The notes below the pieces were generated by a model. That model was not told where the DNA came from and did no database searches. It saw only the letters and a program-made list of their open reading frames with translations. A DNA stretch of 64,000 bases from Bradyrhizobium sp. 4. GTDB lineage: Bacteria; Pseudomonadota; Alphaproteobacteria; Rhizobiales; Xanthobacteraceae. Location of the stretch: assembly GCF_023100905.1 (NCBI RefSeq), contig NZ_CP064687.1, forward strand, positions 1-64,000, read 5' to 3'. Shown in pieces: positions 8,828-17,051 of this stretch (position 1 is the first letter of the stretch; each line of letters starts with the position of its first letter). The position numbers and the translations under genes are program-made.

Positions 8828-9472
8828 ATGTACGTCCCTCCGCACTTCGTTGAGGCTCGCGCCGAGGTGCTTCACGATCTCATTGAAAATAATCCGCTCG
8901 GCATCCTCTTTACGAACGGGAAGAGTGGACTCGACGCGAATCATATTCCGTTCGAACTGCATGCGCACGAAGGTCAGCAGGGCGTGCTTCATTCGCATGT
9001 GGCTCGTGCGAACCCTGTTTGGCAGGATCTCGCCACCGGTGATGAGGTTCTGATCGTCTTCCGCGCCGCGGATGCCTACATCGCGCCGAACTGGTATCCG
9101 AGCAAGGTCGAGTTCAAGAAGCAGGTCCCGTCGTGGAACTACATGGTTGCGCATGTGTACGGACGTGTCACGATCCGCGATGATGAGCGTTACGTCCGCG
9201 GCATGGTCGCGCGCCTGACGCGCATTCATGAGGCGAAACAGGCCAATCCTTGGAAGATGACCGACAGCCCCAAGGACTACATCGACACGATGCTCAAGAT
9301 GATCGTCGGCATCGAGATCGAGATCACACGCCTGGTCGGCAAGTCGAAGCTCAGCCAGAACAAAGAGGTCCGGGATATCGTCGGCGCCGGCAATGCCCTG
9401 AAGGCACAGGCCAACATGATCGGCGACGCGATGCTGGCCGTTGCCGCCGTCAAGGCGGAGCAGGCCTCATAG
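8828..9472 (+). CDS. FMN-binding PaiB-family protein
   Basis: A 214-residue protein of the PaiB / FMN-binding split-barrel family, annotated historically as negative transcriptional regulators. The conserved N terminus MYVPPHF, the segment HIPFEL and the NWYPSK...VPSWNY block match the family, and length is typical. The start follows an AAGGAG ribosome-binding site. The protein probably binds FMN and may act as an oxidoreductase rather than a DNA-binding protein, since no helix-turn-helix is visible. It is downstream of and close to rubredoxin, suggesting a small redox operon. Confidence 0.92.
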   Translation: MYVPPHFVEARAEVLHDLIENNPLGILFTNGKSGLDANHIPFELHAHEGQQGVLHSHVARANPVWQDLATGDEVLIVFRAADAYIAPNWYPSKVEFKKQVPSWNYMVAHVYGRVTIRDDERYVRGMVARLTRIHEAKQANPWKMTDSPKDYIDTMLKMIVGIEIEITRLVGKSKLSQNKEVRDIVGAGNALKAQANMIGDAMLAVAAVKAEQAS

Positions 9473-9614
9473 CCAGAGATCTCAAAAAAACCCATCGCGG
9501 CGACGCCGATCGTCGATACCGCAACGATCTCCGATCGAAACACCTCGGTTGACCTGCTCATTTTGGCGGCCTTGCGCTCCAACTGCAAAGCAGAGTGCAG
9601 CTCTTAGCAGGCAA

Positions 9615-9860
9615 TCAGTTAAGGGCTATCGAACTCTCAGCGGCCCTCGCATCGAATAGAGCGAGCGGAAGTGATCGGGGTTGTCGACCCAGTTCGATAT
9701 AGGTCTCCATGACACGCCGCAGCTGGGCCTCGCTGTTGGAATGTCGCGCGCGCAAGCCAGTCAATGGCGGGCTCTCCCTGAGTCGCCCTTTAGCTTCCGT
9801 GGTCATTGTCGCTGCAATTGTCTGCTCGTCCCTATCCTGCCGCAGCGGCCAGGGCGGCAT
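9615..9860 (-). CDS. Doubtful hypothetical ORF in the 9.47-10.01 kb gap
   Basis: The 537 bases after the PaiB-like gene hold no recognisable gene. The best candidate is this minus-strand frame, which stays open beyond its only ATG for roughly another 100 bases with protein-like composition (for example DLPYEVELHGRWLRSPIDRM). It could be an N-terminally truncated relic. No motif is recognised and no ribosome-binding site supports the start. Confidence 0.2.
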   Translation of the reverse strand: MPPWPLRQDRDEQTIAATMTTEAKGRLRESPPLTGLRARHSNSEAQLRRVMETYIELGRQPRSLPLALFDARAAESSIALN

Positions 9861-10009
9861 TCGGTCGATTGGGCTTCGCAGCCAACGGCCGTGTAGCTCA
9901 ACTTCATACGGGAGGTCGCCTGTTCCCCGTTCTCGGACATCGGGCAGCGATCGCGTCGCGAGCTGACCTGCTAATGCACGGCTTCTGACGGTTGCCCTGG
10001 CCAGACCGT

Positions 10010-10273
10010 CTATTCCGGCACGTCAGCTCTCGGCCGCGGATGCACCCTCGCGTCAACCAAGACCTCGGTGATAGCGTCGCGGAGGCCGTCGCGATCCAGG
10101 ATGCGGTGCAGCCAATCGACCGTGGTCTGCGCGTCGTCCTCGCGTGTCAGGTAGTTGGCCAGCGCGTTCATCGCGTCGTCATAGCTCTGCTCGAGGCGGC
10201 GGTCAGGGGCGCCATGCTCACACAGCTCCGCGCAGTGGAAGTGCCAGTTGGACAGCAAACGGCCGGGTAGCAT
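10010..10273 (-). CDS. Hypothetical protein, possible 3' part of the preceding gene
   Basis: An 87-residue frame beginning MLPGRLLSNWHFHC and ending in a charged tail. It overlaps the upstream gene by 56 bases in another frame. Both frames have good coding composition across the overlap, so either two overlapping genes or one gene split by a frameshift is possible. No domain is recognised. The acidic helical segment DDAMNALANYLTREDDAQT suggests a small soluble protein. Confidence 0.4.
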   Translation of the reverse strand: MLPGRLLSNWHFHCAELCEHGAPDRRLEQSYDDAMNALANYLTREDDAQTTVDWLHRILDRDGLRDAITEVLVDARVHPRPRADVPE

Positions 10274-10577
10274 TCGCTTCGATGAAGGCGCGCAGGGCTG
10301 GCGTGATCTCGGCGTTGCCCGCGGCGCGCTCACCAAGCTCATCTGCGACCTCGCTGGTGGCGTCGCGCGACCAGCCATCAACGGCGTTGAAAGCCACGAT
10401 CCGGACCGGATAGGCGTACTGGCCCGTGATGAGGTCGCGGATGATCGTCGCGAAGTCGGTGTCCTGCTCGTCGGTCTCGCGCCATGAGCAGCCGGCCCGG
10501 GCACCGAAATCCTCCAGGACGAGGTAGATGTCCCGGTCGAGCCGATCCAGCGGCACGATGGACGGCGCATGACGCAT
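10218..10577 (-). CDS. Conserved-looking hypothetical protein
   Basis: A 119-residue soluble protein beginning MRHAPSIVPLDRLDRDIYLV, with strong coding character and a start just downstream of an AGGAG-like sequence (reading the minus strand). I do not recognise a domain. The composition (Asp/Glu-rich with aromatic anchors) resembles small unknown proteins common in Bradyrhizobium genomes. It follows another small hypothetical gene by 10 bases and overlaps the next one, so a small operon of three hypotheticals is likely. Confidence 0.55.
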   Translation of the reverse strand: MRHAPSIVPLDRLDRDIYLVLEDFGARAGCSWRETDEQDTDFATIIRDLITGQYAYPVRIVAFNAVDGWSRDATSEVADELGERAAGNAEITPALRAFIEANATRPFAVQLALPLRGAV

Positions 10578-10587
10578 GACGCAACTC

Positions 10588-10833
10588 CTACTGCGAGAAA
10601 GGCAATCCTGCTGACGGTCGTTCGTTCCGGGATCGGCTCGGCCCTGAAGATGGCATTGCTGCGAGTTGCAGCGTCAAGCCGACTATCTCGACTCGACCGC
10701 TGACGAGCAGCCGTTCGACAACCGCGTCGCTGATCACCTTGGTGCCGAAGCGCCAGCCACCGCGCGGGCGACGTTCAAATGGGCCATGTTCAAGCAGACG
10801 CAGAAGATAGCGCAGGTTCGTCCGATCCATCAT
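10588..10833 (-). CDS. Small hypothetical protein
   Basis: An 81-residue protein starting MMDRTNLRYLLRLLEHGPF, with a basic, helix-like N terminus and the segment GTKVISDAVVERLL that looks like part of a winged-helix or DNA-binding fold. The methionine at 10833 is chosen over an upstream start because the family-like sequence begins there. It is the first gene of a three-gene minus-strand group. I recall similar small proteins in Bradyrhizobium but assign no function. Confidence 0.5.
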   Translation of the reverse strand: MMDRTNLRYLLRLLEHGPFERRPRGGWRFGTKVISDAVVERLLVSGRVEIVGLTLQLAAMPSSGPSRSRNERPSAGLPFSQ

Positions 10834-11216
10834 TGAGTAGCCTCGCCCCAGTGCCGGCGGCGGGATCGTCCTTTGACACGCGCCCAGAGTCAATCGTGGG
10901 CGGCACGATCATGGAGGTTGCAGCCGGAGTTTTGTCGCGGGCAGGCAAAACGTAGGTCTGCCATGTCACTGCGCGAACGGCCTCAAGAAGCCGCTTAACA
11001 TTCAGGTGCTTGATCGGCATCAAGGTCAGCCCTGCCGATCCTGTACGGTGCGGCCTTGTAGCCGAACAACTCCTTTCCGGCTGCTGAGCGATCGGCCCGT
11101 CCTCCAGGGTAGTACACCGGGCCCGTTCTTTAAGGCCATTGATGGAACCTCTGGTTCCTCTGGAACTTGTCCTACCCCGGACGCCTTAGCGCCGATTATT
11201 GTCCGGGATGGAATGG

Positions 11217-11255
11217 CGGCCCCAGCCTGCAGCCCCCCGCTGGGGCCGTTTTGTT
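11217..11255 (+). terminator. Rho-independent terminator-like hairpin
   Basis: A perfect 10-bp stem (CGGCCCCAGC pairing with GCTGGGGCCG) with a 12-base loop, followed by TTTTGTT. It has the form of an intrinsic terminator for + strand transcription, though no intact gene ends just upstream. Confidence 0.6.
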
Positions 11256-11300
11256 GCCCGCTGGGCGGGCGGAGGGCACCGCAAGCTCCACGAACGCCAT

Positions 11301-11343
11301 AAGAAAACGCCGCCCGCTTGAAATGAAGCGCAGGCGGCGGCGT
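11301..11343 (-). terminator. Rho-independent terminator-like hairpin, minus strand
   Basis: Read on the minus strand, a CGCCGCC/GGCGGCG stem extended by an imperfect GCTT/AAGC inner stem is followed by TTTTCTTA. It would stop transcription entering from the right. Confidence 0.5.
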
Positions 11344-11774
11344 TCCAGCCCCGAGAGGGATTAGCAAAATCCCGGACATTCATTCGTCTGAACGGTCAGC
11401 GTAAAGGTTCAGGTGGCGGAGCGCTGGCCAGCGCGGGACCACAGCTAGGGCGGCAACGCCATATGGCCGGCTCTTAGCAAGCTCCGGCTTGCTATCCTGG
11501 GCATGGCCATAGCTGCTCTTGTACTGGGCTCAGCCAGTCTTGCAGATTAGCAGCAGACACGGGCTGGAGGCCGCTGGGGCAATGAGACAGGCACGCTACC
11601 CCCTTGATGGGCGGGGTCGATGAACCCCGGGAAGGGCGCGTTGCCGCCGATGGTGTTCTCCTCGCGCGACGACTGGACAACTTCTCGCCGATCACTGCAG
11701 CAGCGCGGTACGCGCACTCCGGCGACGCGCAATGGCTGGGCCTGCGCAGCTGCAGCACGTCGAGAGCGCAAGCG

Positions 11775-12440
11775 TAGATATGGGCGACGATCAAGGACGC
11801 GATGACGGAGGCGTGGGATTGGCCGTACGGCAAGCGGCTCAAGGCGATGATCCCGACCTTGCTGCCCGCGAGCAATATGGCCGATTGCAGCTTGGCCAGG
11901 CGGACCGTGATCGTGTTCTGGCCATCAACGCTGCGACCGTCGATCGCCTGCTCATCGAGGTGAAGATCGCGGCGAGCGGCGGCAGGCGGCGGCGTGCCCG
12001 ACGCTAGTCGGCAATCGGCGCGAGGTCCCAGTCCGCACGTTGAGCGACTGAAACAGCCCGCGGCCCGGCTTCTGCGAGGTTGATATGGTAGCTCATGACG
12101 GCACGTCGGTGGCTGGCTCGTTCATCCAGACCCTGACGATGGTCGTTGGTGACGCTGGAATGTTCGCTGGCGGTGGAGGCGATCAACAGCGCGCAGAGCC
12201 TCTTCCCCTGGCTCAGGCGCGGCGTAGACTTCGACGACGACAGCATTTTCATGAACGATGTCGTCGCGCCATGGTATCGCGAGCAGAAACTCGAAGTCAC
12301 ACGCTCACCCGCGGACTCCCGGCATTCGTCGAGCAGAAGAATGGTGCCTCGTCCGTCCCTGATGGGCTACGGCCGCGTTCAAGGGCGTCGAGACGGCGCG
12401 CGCCATGGGCCGTGATCCAGTCGCTAGCGGCGTGGCTTTG
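11775..12440 (+). pseudogene. Degenerate integrase-core (DDE) transposase
   Basis: Pieces of one rve-type transposase survive in different frames. In order they are a helical segment with WPYGKRLKAMIPTLLP, then DRVLAINAATVDRLL, then EVDMVAHDGTSVAGSF (first catalytic Asp), then LFPWLRRGVDFDDDS (second Asp), and last FVEQKNG (Glu). The order and spacing match the common alphaproteobacterial integrase-core transposases of the IS481/ISNCY type, but at least three frameshifts and a stop separate them. The element is dead. Its exact ends were not found. Confidence 0.7.
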
Positions 12441-12934
12441 ACAGGCAGGGCGGGCCGCACCCCTCATCCCACTTTTCCGTTAGCCAAGTACAGCAGACCC
12501 TGTACAGCAACCAACAAGCATAGACGACGTCCGCCGAGTAGCACTGGCCCGCAGACATCTGTCCCTGCGCGACGTAATGCCGAAGCGTCGGGCCTGGCTG
12601 CACGTTGAAGACGCGGTTCATTTCTTCAGCCTCAGATAGGTCTCGGTGTTGGACAGCCGAATGAAGCTGTGAGCCGCATCCGGTTGCCCGATGAGGCCTG
12701 CGGGAACGGTCGCGAAGACCGTTTTCGGCCCCCGGCCGCCCGGTAAGCGGAGGACGCCGAGCGGCCCTTTGGGCCGAGCCCGCCGCCGGCGAGCTTGGCG
12801 GGGCAAGCCTAATGCTTCGGTCTTGGCATTTGCAAGGTCGGTGCTGAGCGGGAGGAAAGCCCAGAATGCGGGTTCCCTTCCCAATTCGTTCTGGACAGCC
12901 GCATGGTCCGATGTAGGCTCATCATCATATTTTA
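12441..12934. other. Gene-poor region
   Basis: About 490 bases without a supported gene. A reading frame on the minus strand (about 12618-12884) has biased, arginine-rich composition and looks like a shadow. No repeat or RNA was recognised. Confidence 0.4.
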
Positions 12935-13366
12935 ATGATTTCGTTGCGGAGTGTGGCGTTGAGTTTTCAGCTCACCATCCTCAAGGTTCTGGACGGCCAT
13001 CCCAGCGGCCGGGCGACGCTCGAAGAGCTGAAGCGCTATCTTGCCGTGCTCATGACCAGCGGACCGGAATGGACGGCGCGGATGAAGCGCATGGAGACCT
13101 GTGCCGGCGGCAGCGTGGACATCTTCGGCAAGAAGCTGATTGTGCGCGAGGCTGGCGAGTGGCGCATAACCGACACGGGCAGGGCCTTTCTCGCCGCGCT
13201 GGAGCGTCCACCAGCCGAGCACGAGCCGACACTTGATGAGTTGATCGATGACGCGCCGTCGAGGGGTCCCCCGCCGCTTTCCAATACGCCGCAACGTCGC
13301 GTCAATGATCGCAAGGGGCGTCCCGGGAGAAGGGGGCGGACGCCACGAGAGCGCCGGTCGGCGTAG
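12935..13366 (+). CDS. Hypothetical winged-helix-like protein
   Basis: A 143-residue protein with a folded N-terminal region (about 8-90) and a basic, proline/arginine-rich tail (about 105-143). The segment LSFQLTILKVLDGHPSGRAT followed by EWRITDTGRAFLAALE has the look of a winged-helix domain ending in the usual 'W-x-I-T-D-x-G' turn. I recall similar proteins in Bradyrhizobium. The start is uncertain: ATG 12935, GTG 12953 and TTG 12959 are all in frame, and the conserved-looking part begins at the last. Its basic tail suggests nucleic-acid contact. Confidence 0.6.
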   Translation: MISLRSVALSFQLTILKVLDGHPSGRATLEELKRYLAVLMTSGPEWTARMKRMETCAGGSVDIFGKKLIVREAGEWRITDTGRAFLAALERPPAEHEPTLDELIDDAPSRGPPPLSNTPQRRVNDRKGRPGRRGRTPRERRSA

Positions 13367-13382
13367 ACCAGGAGGAGTGACG

Positions 13383-13493
13383 ATGACCAACGTGCTTCCT
13401 TGGTACGCGGGACTTGTTGTCTGGATCATCATCATGGGCCTGGCAGTCGGTATTCTGGCAGCGGCCATGCATGATCATCGTGTCAGGCGGTAA
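13383..13493 (+). CDS. Small single-pass membrane protein (36 aa)
   Basis: A 36-residue peptide with one strong transmembrane segment (about residues 7-28, WYAGLVVWIIIMGLAVGIL) and a basic HDHRVRR tail expected on the cytoplasmic side. The start codon has an excellent AGGAGG ribosome-binding site seven bases upstream, the best argument that it is translated. It follows the winged-helix-like gene by 16 bases and is probably in its operon. No function known. Confidence 0.6.
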   Translation: MTNVLPWYAGLVVWIIIMGLAVGILAAAMHDHRVRR

Positions 13494-13757
13494 AAACGGA
13501 GACAGGGTTGACGCGATCGACGCAAACCACGGATCCTGTTGGGCGACATTGGCAAGGCTCGCCACGACGACGACCTGGCTGACAATTACCTCCGCGGCGG
13601 CGGCGTCGCGGCGATCTGGATCGACGGAGGCCGGGCACACCGGCGCGGCGGACGATGCGACCGCCGACGACCAGCCGGCCGCATCGTCTGTTGCTGCATC
13701 CGCGGCGATCACTTCCGCCTCAGCTATCGCCTGTACGATTGGAAGCACTCCGTCCAG

Positions 13758-13998
13758 GCAAGCCCCTTGTCATCGCGCGTAAGCTCGAGGAGATGGTGGC
13801 CAGGCTCTCTGGAGGGCGCTCGCGCCGCGGTGGCGGCCTTCCACGCTGCCATCGAGAAGATGGAGGCCATGCGGCGAACTGTTCGACTTCAAGGCCGCGT
13901 TCAAGGCCGCCCGGAACGTGGACCCAACCATCCGCTACTAGGATTACCTGCGCGCCCGAAGGCGGCTATCCTGGATGGCGACCGAGGCGCAGCGGTAA
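13758..13998 (+). pseudogene. Relic of a hypothetical protein gene
   Basis: Protein-like segments occur in successive frames: GKPLVIARKLEEMVARLS, then EGARAAVAAFHAAIEKMEAM, then ELFDFKAAFKAARNVDPTIRY. A TAG interrupts the last frame, which resumes as DYLRARRRLSWMATEAQR and a natural stop. Two frameshifts and a nonsense codon mark it as dead. The family is not recognised. The 264 bases before it (13494-13757) contain no supported gene. Confidence 0.4.
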
Positions 13999-14058
13999 GG
14001 CTGTCGTCAGGTTTTGCGCCTAATCACATACTAGCCGTCTTCTTCACCAAACCCCGTT

Positions 14059-14289
14059 GTGCCCATTCACTTTTCAGACGAAACCCCTCTTGATCAAATT
14101 GACTTGCCGTCCCGTCTTCGCAATGCGCTCGAGATCGAGGGCGTCAAGACTGTCGGCGAGGTCCGGAACATGGCCGATGCCGATCTGCTGAGCTTCCAGA
14201 ACCTTGGCGCCGCCTCCGTTCGCCATCTGCGTCAACTATTCGGAGCTTCGCGAAGCGACCCACCTCGAAAAGGACGTGGCGGCGGCTGA
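14059..14289 (+). CDS. RNA polymerase alpha C-terminal-domain-like small protein
   Basis: A 76-residue protein whose core LPSRLRNALEIEGVKTVGEV...DLLSFQNLGAASVRHLRQLF matches the helix-hairpin-helix fold of the RNA polymerase alpha-subunit C-terminal domain. There is no N-terminal assembly domain, so it is not RpoA. Stand-alone alpha-CTD-like proteins are found in plasmids, phages and alphaproteobacterial genomes and may bind DNA or regulators. It begins with GTG. The neighbouring sequence is decayed, so it could be a survivor of a mobile element. Confidence 0.6.
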   Translation: MPIHFSDETPLDQIDLPSRLRNALEIEGVKTVGEVRNMADADLLSFQNLGAASVRHLRQLFGASRSDPPRKGRGGG

Positions 14290-14686
14290 CCCGGGAGCGG
14301 CGCGCGAGGCGAACGCCGGACCGCTCTTTCAGTGTCCTCGCCGAGAAGGCTGCGGCGGCCCACGCGCATATTGGCGCCTGGCCCTCGGGTTGCATGGCGG
14401 CGAGGGCGTCGAGCTCGGCGCCCTTGTCCGGCGACGTCCCGGCGACGCGGTCAAGGTCAGGCCCGAGTGCCTTGGCGCGGGTCGCGCCGCGAGCGAGGGC
14501 TGTCCGAGATCGTTCGCTCTTCGCGGCGTATCGTCGGAAGGCTTTCGGTTTCAAAACACGAACTTGGGATTTAGATCGGCGGTCGCCACGCCTCTTTGTC
14601 TCCGAATGGATCGCTTTGTAAGCCGCCTTCCGTTCACGATCAGCTTCGCCCGCTGCTTGGGTGTCAGGTACCTTCGCCAAGATCAT
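14290..14686 (-). pseudogene. Relic of a ParB-like partition/phage protein
   Basis: The minus-strand frame contains a stretch (KALGPDLDRVAGTSPDKGAE followed by LDALAAMQPE) that closely resembles the region after the DNA-binding helices in ParB-like proteins of plasmids and phages, preceded by SERSRTALARGATR like a degraded helix-turn-helix. The sequence on both sides has lost family character, and the frame runs into unrelated composition, so I call it a relic. The family assignment rests on memory of the motif, not a search. Confidence 0.4.
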
Positions 14687-14756
14687 CCGCGCGCTGTTTC
14701 ATCTCAGTCTTTGCCGACTCGAGGACGTGATCGGCGGCTTCCTTGACGCCGGTGAT

Positions 14757-14870
14757 CGCATTCGAAGCCGTGGTCGACCGCGCCGGCATAGATGAACTCA
14801 TCACCCTTCTGCCGGCCGACATAGACGCCATCCCAGCGGCTGCCGCCCAGGGCGAACCCAGCGATCTTTC
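14757..14870 (-). pseudogene. Relic of an ATP-dependent DNA ligase C-terminal OB domain
   Basis: Reading the minus strand gives GFALGGSRWDGVYVGRQKGD followed directly by EFIYAGAVDHGFE, the signature of the OB-fold domain of LigD/ATP-dependent ligases (typically W-D-x-x-Y-V-G-R...L-x-Y-A-G-x-V-x-x-G-F). The rest of the enzyme is missing on the upstream side and the downstream part continues only in another frame. This is a remnant, probably of a repair/NHEJ-type ligase gene. Region 14890-15145 holds nothing further that I can support. Confidence 0.45.
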
Positions 14871-15145
14871 ATCGGCCTATTCGGGTGTGGGGTATCATGC
14901 ACTCCTTCATCGGCATCTCCGAGGCCCAACGTCACCGTCCAACTTTCCGTCGGCGCCACCGTCAGCACCGTAGTCGCCGCGCATGCGGGCCGTTGCTATC
15001 GTGGCCGCCAGCAGGCATCGCGACATCTTTCTCCATGCCCGAACTCCTCGATCGGCACATTGGGGCCGAAGGGGAAAGACCGGTGTATGTTCCGAGCATG
15101 GAACGTCGCCCGTCGCTGCGCAGTTGAAGAATCGGGAGCTGCTCC

Positions 15146-15457
15146 ATGAGCCTTAAACGACGGGTCGAAAATCTTGGACCCTACCAATCGTTATTTCTAT
15201 TGGCGGTGCCGACGGCGACCGTAGAGCCGTTGAAATTGGTCGCGGTCGCCGTTGCCGGGGAAGGTCACTGGATCGCCGGGACGGCGATGATCGCAACGTG
15301 CTATCTTCTCAGTCTGGTCGTGCTCGAACGGCTCTTCGTCATCGTCAAGCCAAAACTGCTCACCATTCCGTGGTTTGCCAAGCTTTGGACGGCAATCCTC
15401 GCAGTGCGCACATGGTTCGTCGCGGCGTTCCGAAGGATGCGTGCAGGCACGAGTTGA
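15146..15457 (+). CDS. Conserved hypothetical membrane protein
   Basis: A 103-residue protein with two hydrophobic segments (about 15-38 and 42-68) and a basic C terminus with the segment VKPKLLTIPWFAKLW. Start MSLKRRVENLGPYQSLFLL has positive residues before the first helix, consistent with N-in topology. Similar proteins are frequent in Bradyrhizobium. No function is known. It is isolated among relics and appears intact. Confidence 0.65.
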   Translation: MSLKRRVENLGPYQSLFLLAVPTATVEPLKLVAVAVAGEGHWIAGTAMIATCYLLSLVVLERLFVIVKPKLLTIPWFAKLWTAILAVRTWFVAAFRRMRAGTS

Positions 15458-15732
15458 GTTGCCGCTTGCTCAAGGGCAGGTCGATCACGACGGAGACCCA
15501 AGGCGACCTCGGTCCTGGTGATCCGCAGGAGCGGAACGCTACGGCGGTGATTCTCACGTCAACCATCCGCCCCTTCTGCTCGGGCACGTCCGGTACGCCT
15601 GGAACAACAAGGGCGATCCGGACTGACAGCCCAATCAAGTTCGGAGGCTGGCGGCACTTCGCCTCGTTCGCCGATCAGTGGCGGGGCTCGAACGGCGTAT
15701 CGTTTGCCGCCTGCCAACGGCGCGAGCCCCTT

Positions 15733-16030
15733 CTAATGTCGCGCGATCTCGGCAGCCGGGCGGTCTTCAAGCAGCAGATCGATCCCGTCCCGCATAACGA
15801 TGATCGCGGGATCGCCAGGGTTGCCGGCGGCGGCGCCGACCGCAATGCTATCGATCTCTACGCCGGGCCTCGAGCTCGTCGGTTTGCGCGCCAACCGTCC
15901 TGACGACAAGTTCGGCATCGCAGCCGGTTATGCTCACGTCTCCGAGCGGGCGCAGCGCTCGAATTGAATTATCGGGCGCGAGCTCATCCAAATTGGCGGG
16001 TGCGAAGGTTCGAACGACTTCTGGCCGCAC
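15733..16030 (-). pseudogene. Hypothetical protein gene broken by a single frameshift
   Basis: Two overlapping minus-strand frames join into one sensible protein. The first runs MRPEVVRTFAP to AQTDELEARR. The second continues as GVEIDSIAVGAAAGNPGDP to the end ELL-like EDRPAAEIARH. The switch lies near 15860. Each half has good composition up to the junction and poor composition past it. The protein of about 100 residues is not recognised. The 293 bases before the next gene contain no supported feature. Confidence 0.4.
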
Positions 16031-16323
16031 TCCATTAAATTAAAATTAAGGACGCCTGGACCGTTCAGCCCAATTTCCAATACACCGTCCATGCCGGCGG
16101 CGGTGCCACGCTTCCGGGGCCCGCTCGCTGTAAGGCCCTGAGGAACGGCTCGGCGTTCGGTCTCAGGACCACCTTGAATTTTTGAGACGACGGGAAACTG
16201 CGCTAAGTTGAGCCGCGCCGCTACTGAAGAGCTTGCAGTTGCAAGCAAGCCCCGGGATACCAAACGGCTTTACCCGTCGTTCGTCTCTCCCGCCTAAGTT
16301 CTGAAGGGGGTAGGACAATCTCG

Positions 16324-16844
16324 ATGGATTTATTCGCGCGACTACGTGCCGCGTTCGCCGTGGGCGATACACGGATCCGCTGTCGTTCGCTGGTCGTCGA
16401 GCAATTCCGGATTTTGCGAAAGCAGGTTCCAGTTCTCTACGCTGTGCTGCTGGTCGATAGTATCAGTGTAGCCCTGGTCCTCCCCCTAACTGTATCGGCC
16501 TGGCTAAGATTCGGCCTGCCAACCGCTCTCCTCGCACTGTGCCTGCTCTGGTTGGTTCAGTGGCTCCGTTTGAAAACCGTCGATGTCACGCCGGAGCAGG
16601 CGCACCGTGAGCTCAGGCGGACTCGCGTTATCGCCGTGGTACTCAATGCAGGGTTCAACTTCTGGATTGTCGCGCTGTTCGCGACCGTCGATCCGGCCTT
16701 CGCGCGCCGATCGCCTTGCTCGTCTTCATGGGGTGCATCGGCACGGCCTACCGCCTCGGCAGCGTTCCAGCGGCGTCCCTGCTGACCATGCTGATTGCCG
16801 GCACCCCGATCGCGACCGTGCTGCAAAGCCGCCAAGATTGCTGA
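16324..16844 (+). pseudogene. N-terminal relic of a membrane GGDEF-type protein
   Basis: The sequence starts as an intact frame with VEQFRILRKQVPVLYAVLLV and several transmembrane helices, which resembles the membrane sensor part of alphaproteobacterial diguanylate cyclases. A frameshift near 16707 moves the reading to APIALLVFMGCIGTAYRLGS and further helices, ending at a TGA at 16842. The catalytic GGDEF half is absent: the sequence changes abruptly at about 16830 into another broken gene on the opposite strand. It is a deletion relic. Confidence 0.55.
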
Positions 16845-16975
16845 GCATGCCGCTCAGGGAATCCTCGGCGCCTCCCGGCTGACCGGAGATAGCGTTGCGA
16901 GCCATGTCCGCCAGCTTGTCCCGATTTTGGTAACCGGCGATTGCGAGTACACCCAAGAGCGGTCATCGATGGCAT
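16828..16975 (-). pseudogene. N-terminal relic of a DUF937/YidB-like protein
   Basis: On the minus strand the start MTAL is followed after a frameshift by GVLAIAGYQNRDKLADMARN and a Gly/Ser-rich segment ending LSNLGGFAA, typical of the start of DUF937-like proteins. It then runs directly into the GGDEF-protein relic. Two truncated genes facing each other are therefore joined at about 16830-16840, which marks a recombination or deletion scar. Confidence 0.45.
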
Positions 16976-17013
16976 TCCGCCTCCTGAGCTCGACGATCGG
17001 CAACATACGAATG

Positions 17014-17044
17014 AAAAAGGGCGACCCGCCTGGGGCGGGCCGCC
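17014..17044 (-). terminator. Rho-independent terminator of the DUF1269 gene
   Basis: Just after the stop of the minus-strand gene at 17052, a GC-rich hairpin (GGCGGCCCGC with GCGGGTCGCC) is followed by CTTTTTC. Position, stem and T-run fit an intrinsic terminator. Confidence 0.75.
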
Positions 17045-17051
17045 GGCTCAT

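Larger units (their letters stand above)
11024..11774. other. Gene-poor region with two terminator-like hairpins
   Basis: No convincing coding sequence. Reading frames on either strand are low-quality. The notable content is a pair of GC-rich hairpins (listed separately), pointing in opposite directions, about 50 bases apart. Confidence 0.4.

Noticed and set aside
10790..11023. 77-codon minus-strand frame starting MMPIKHLNVKRLLE
   Set aside because: The first part looks protein-like, but the second half overlaps another small gene and becomes low quality; left out as a gene.
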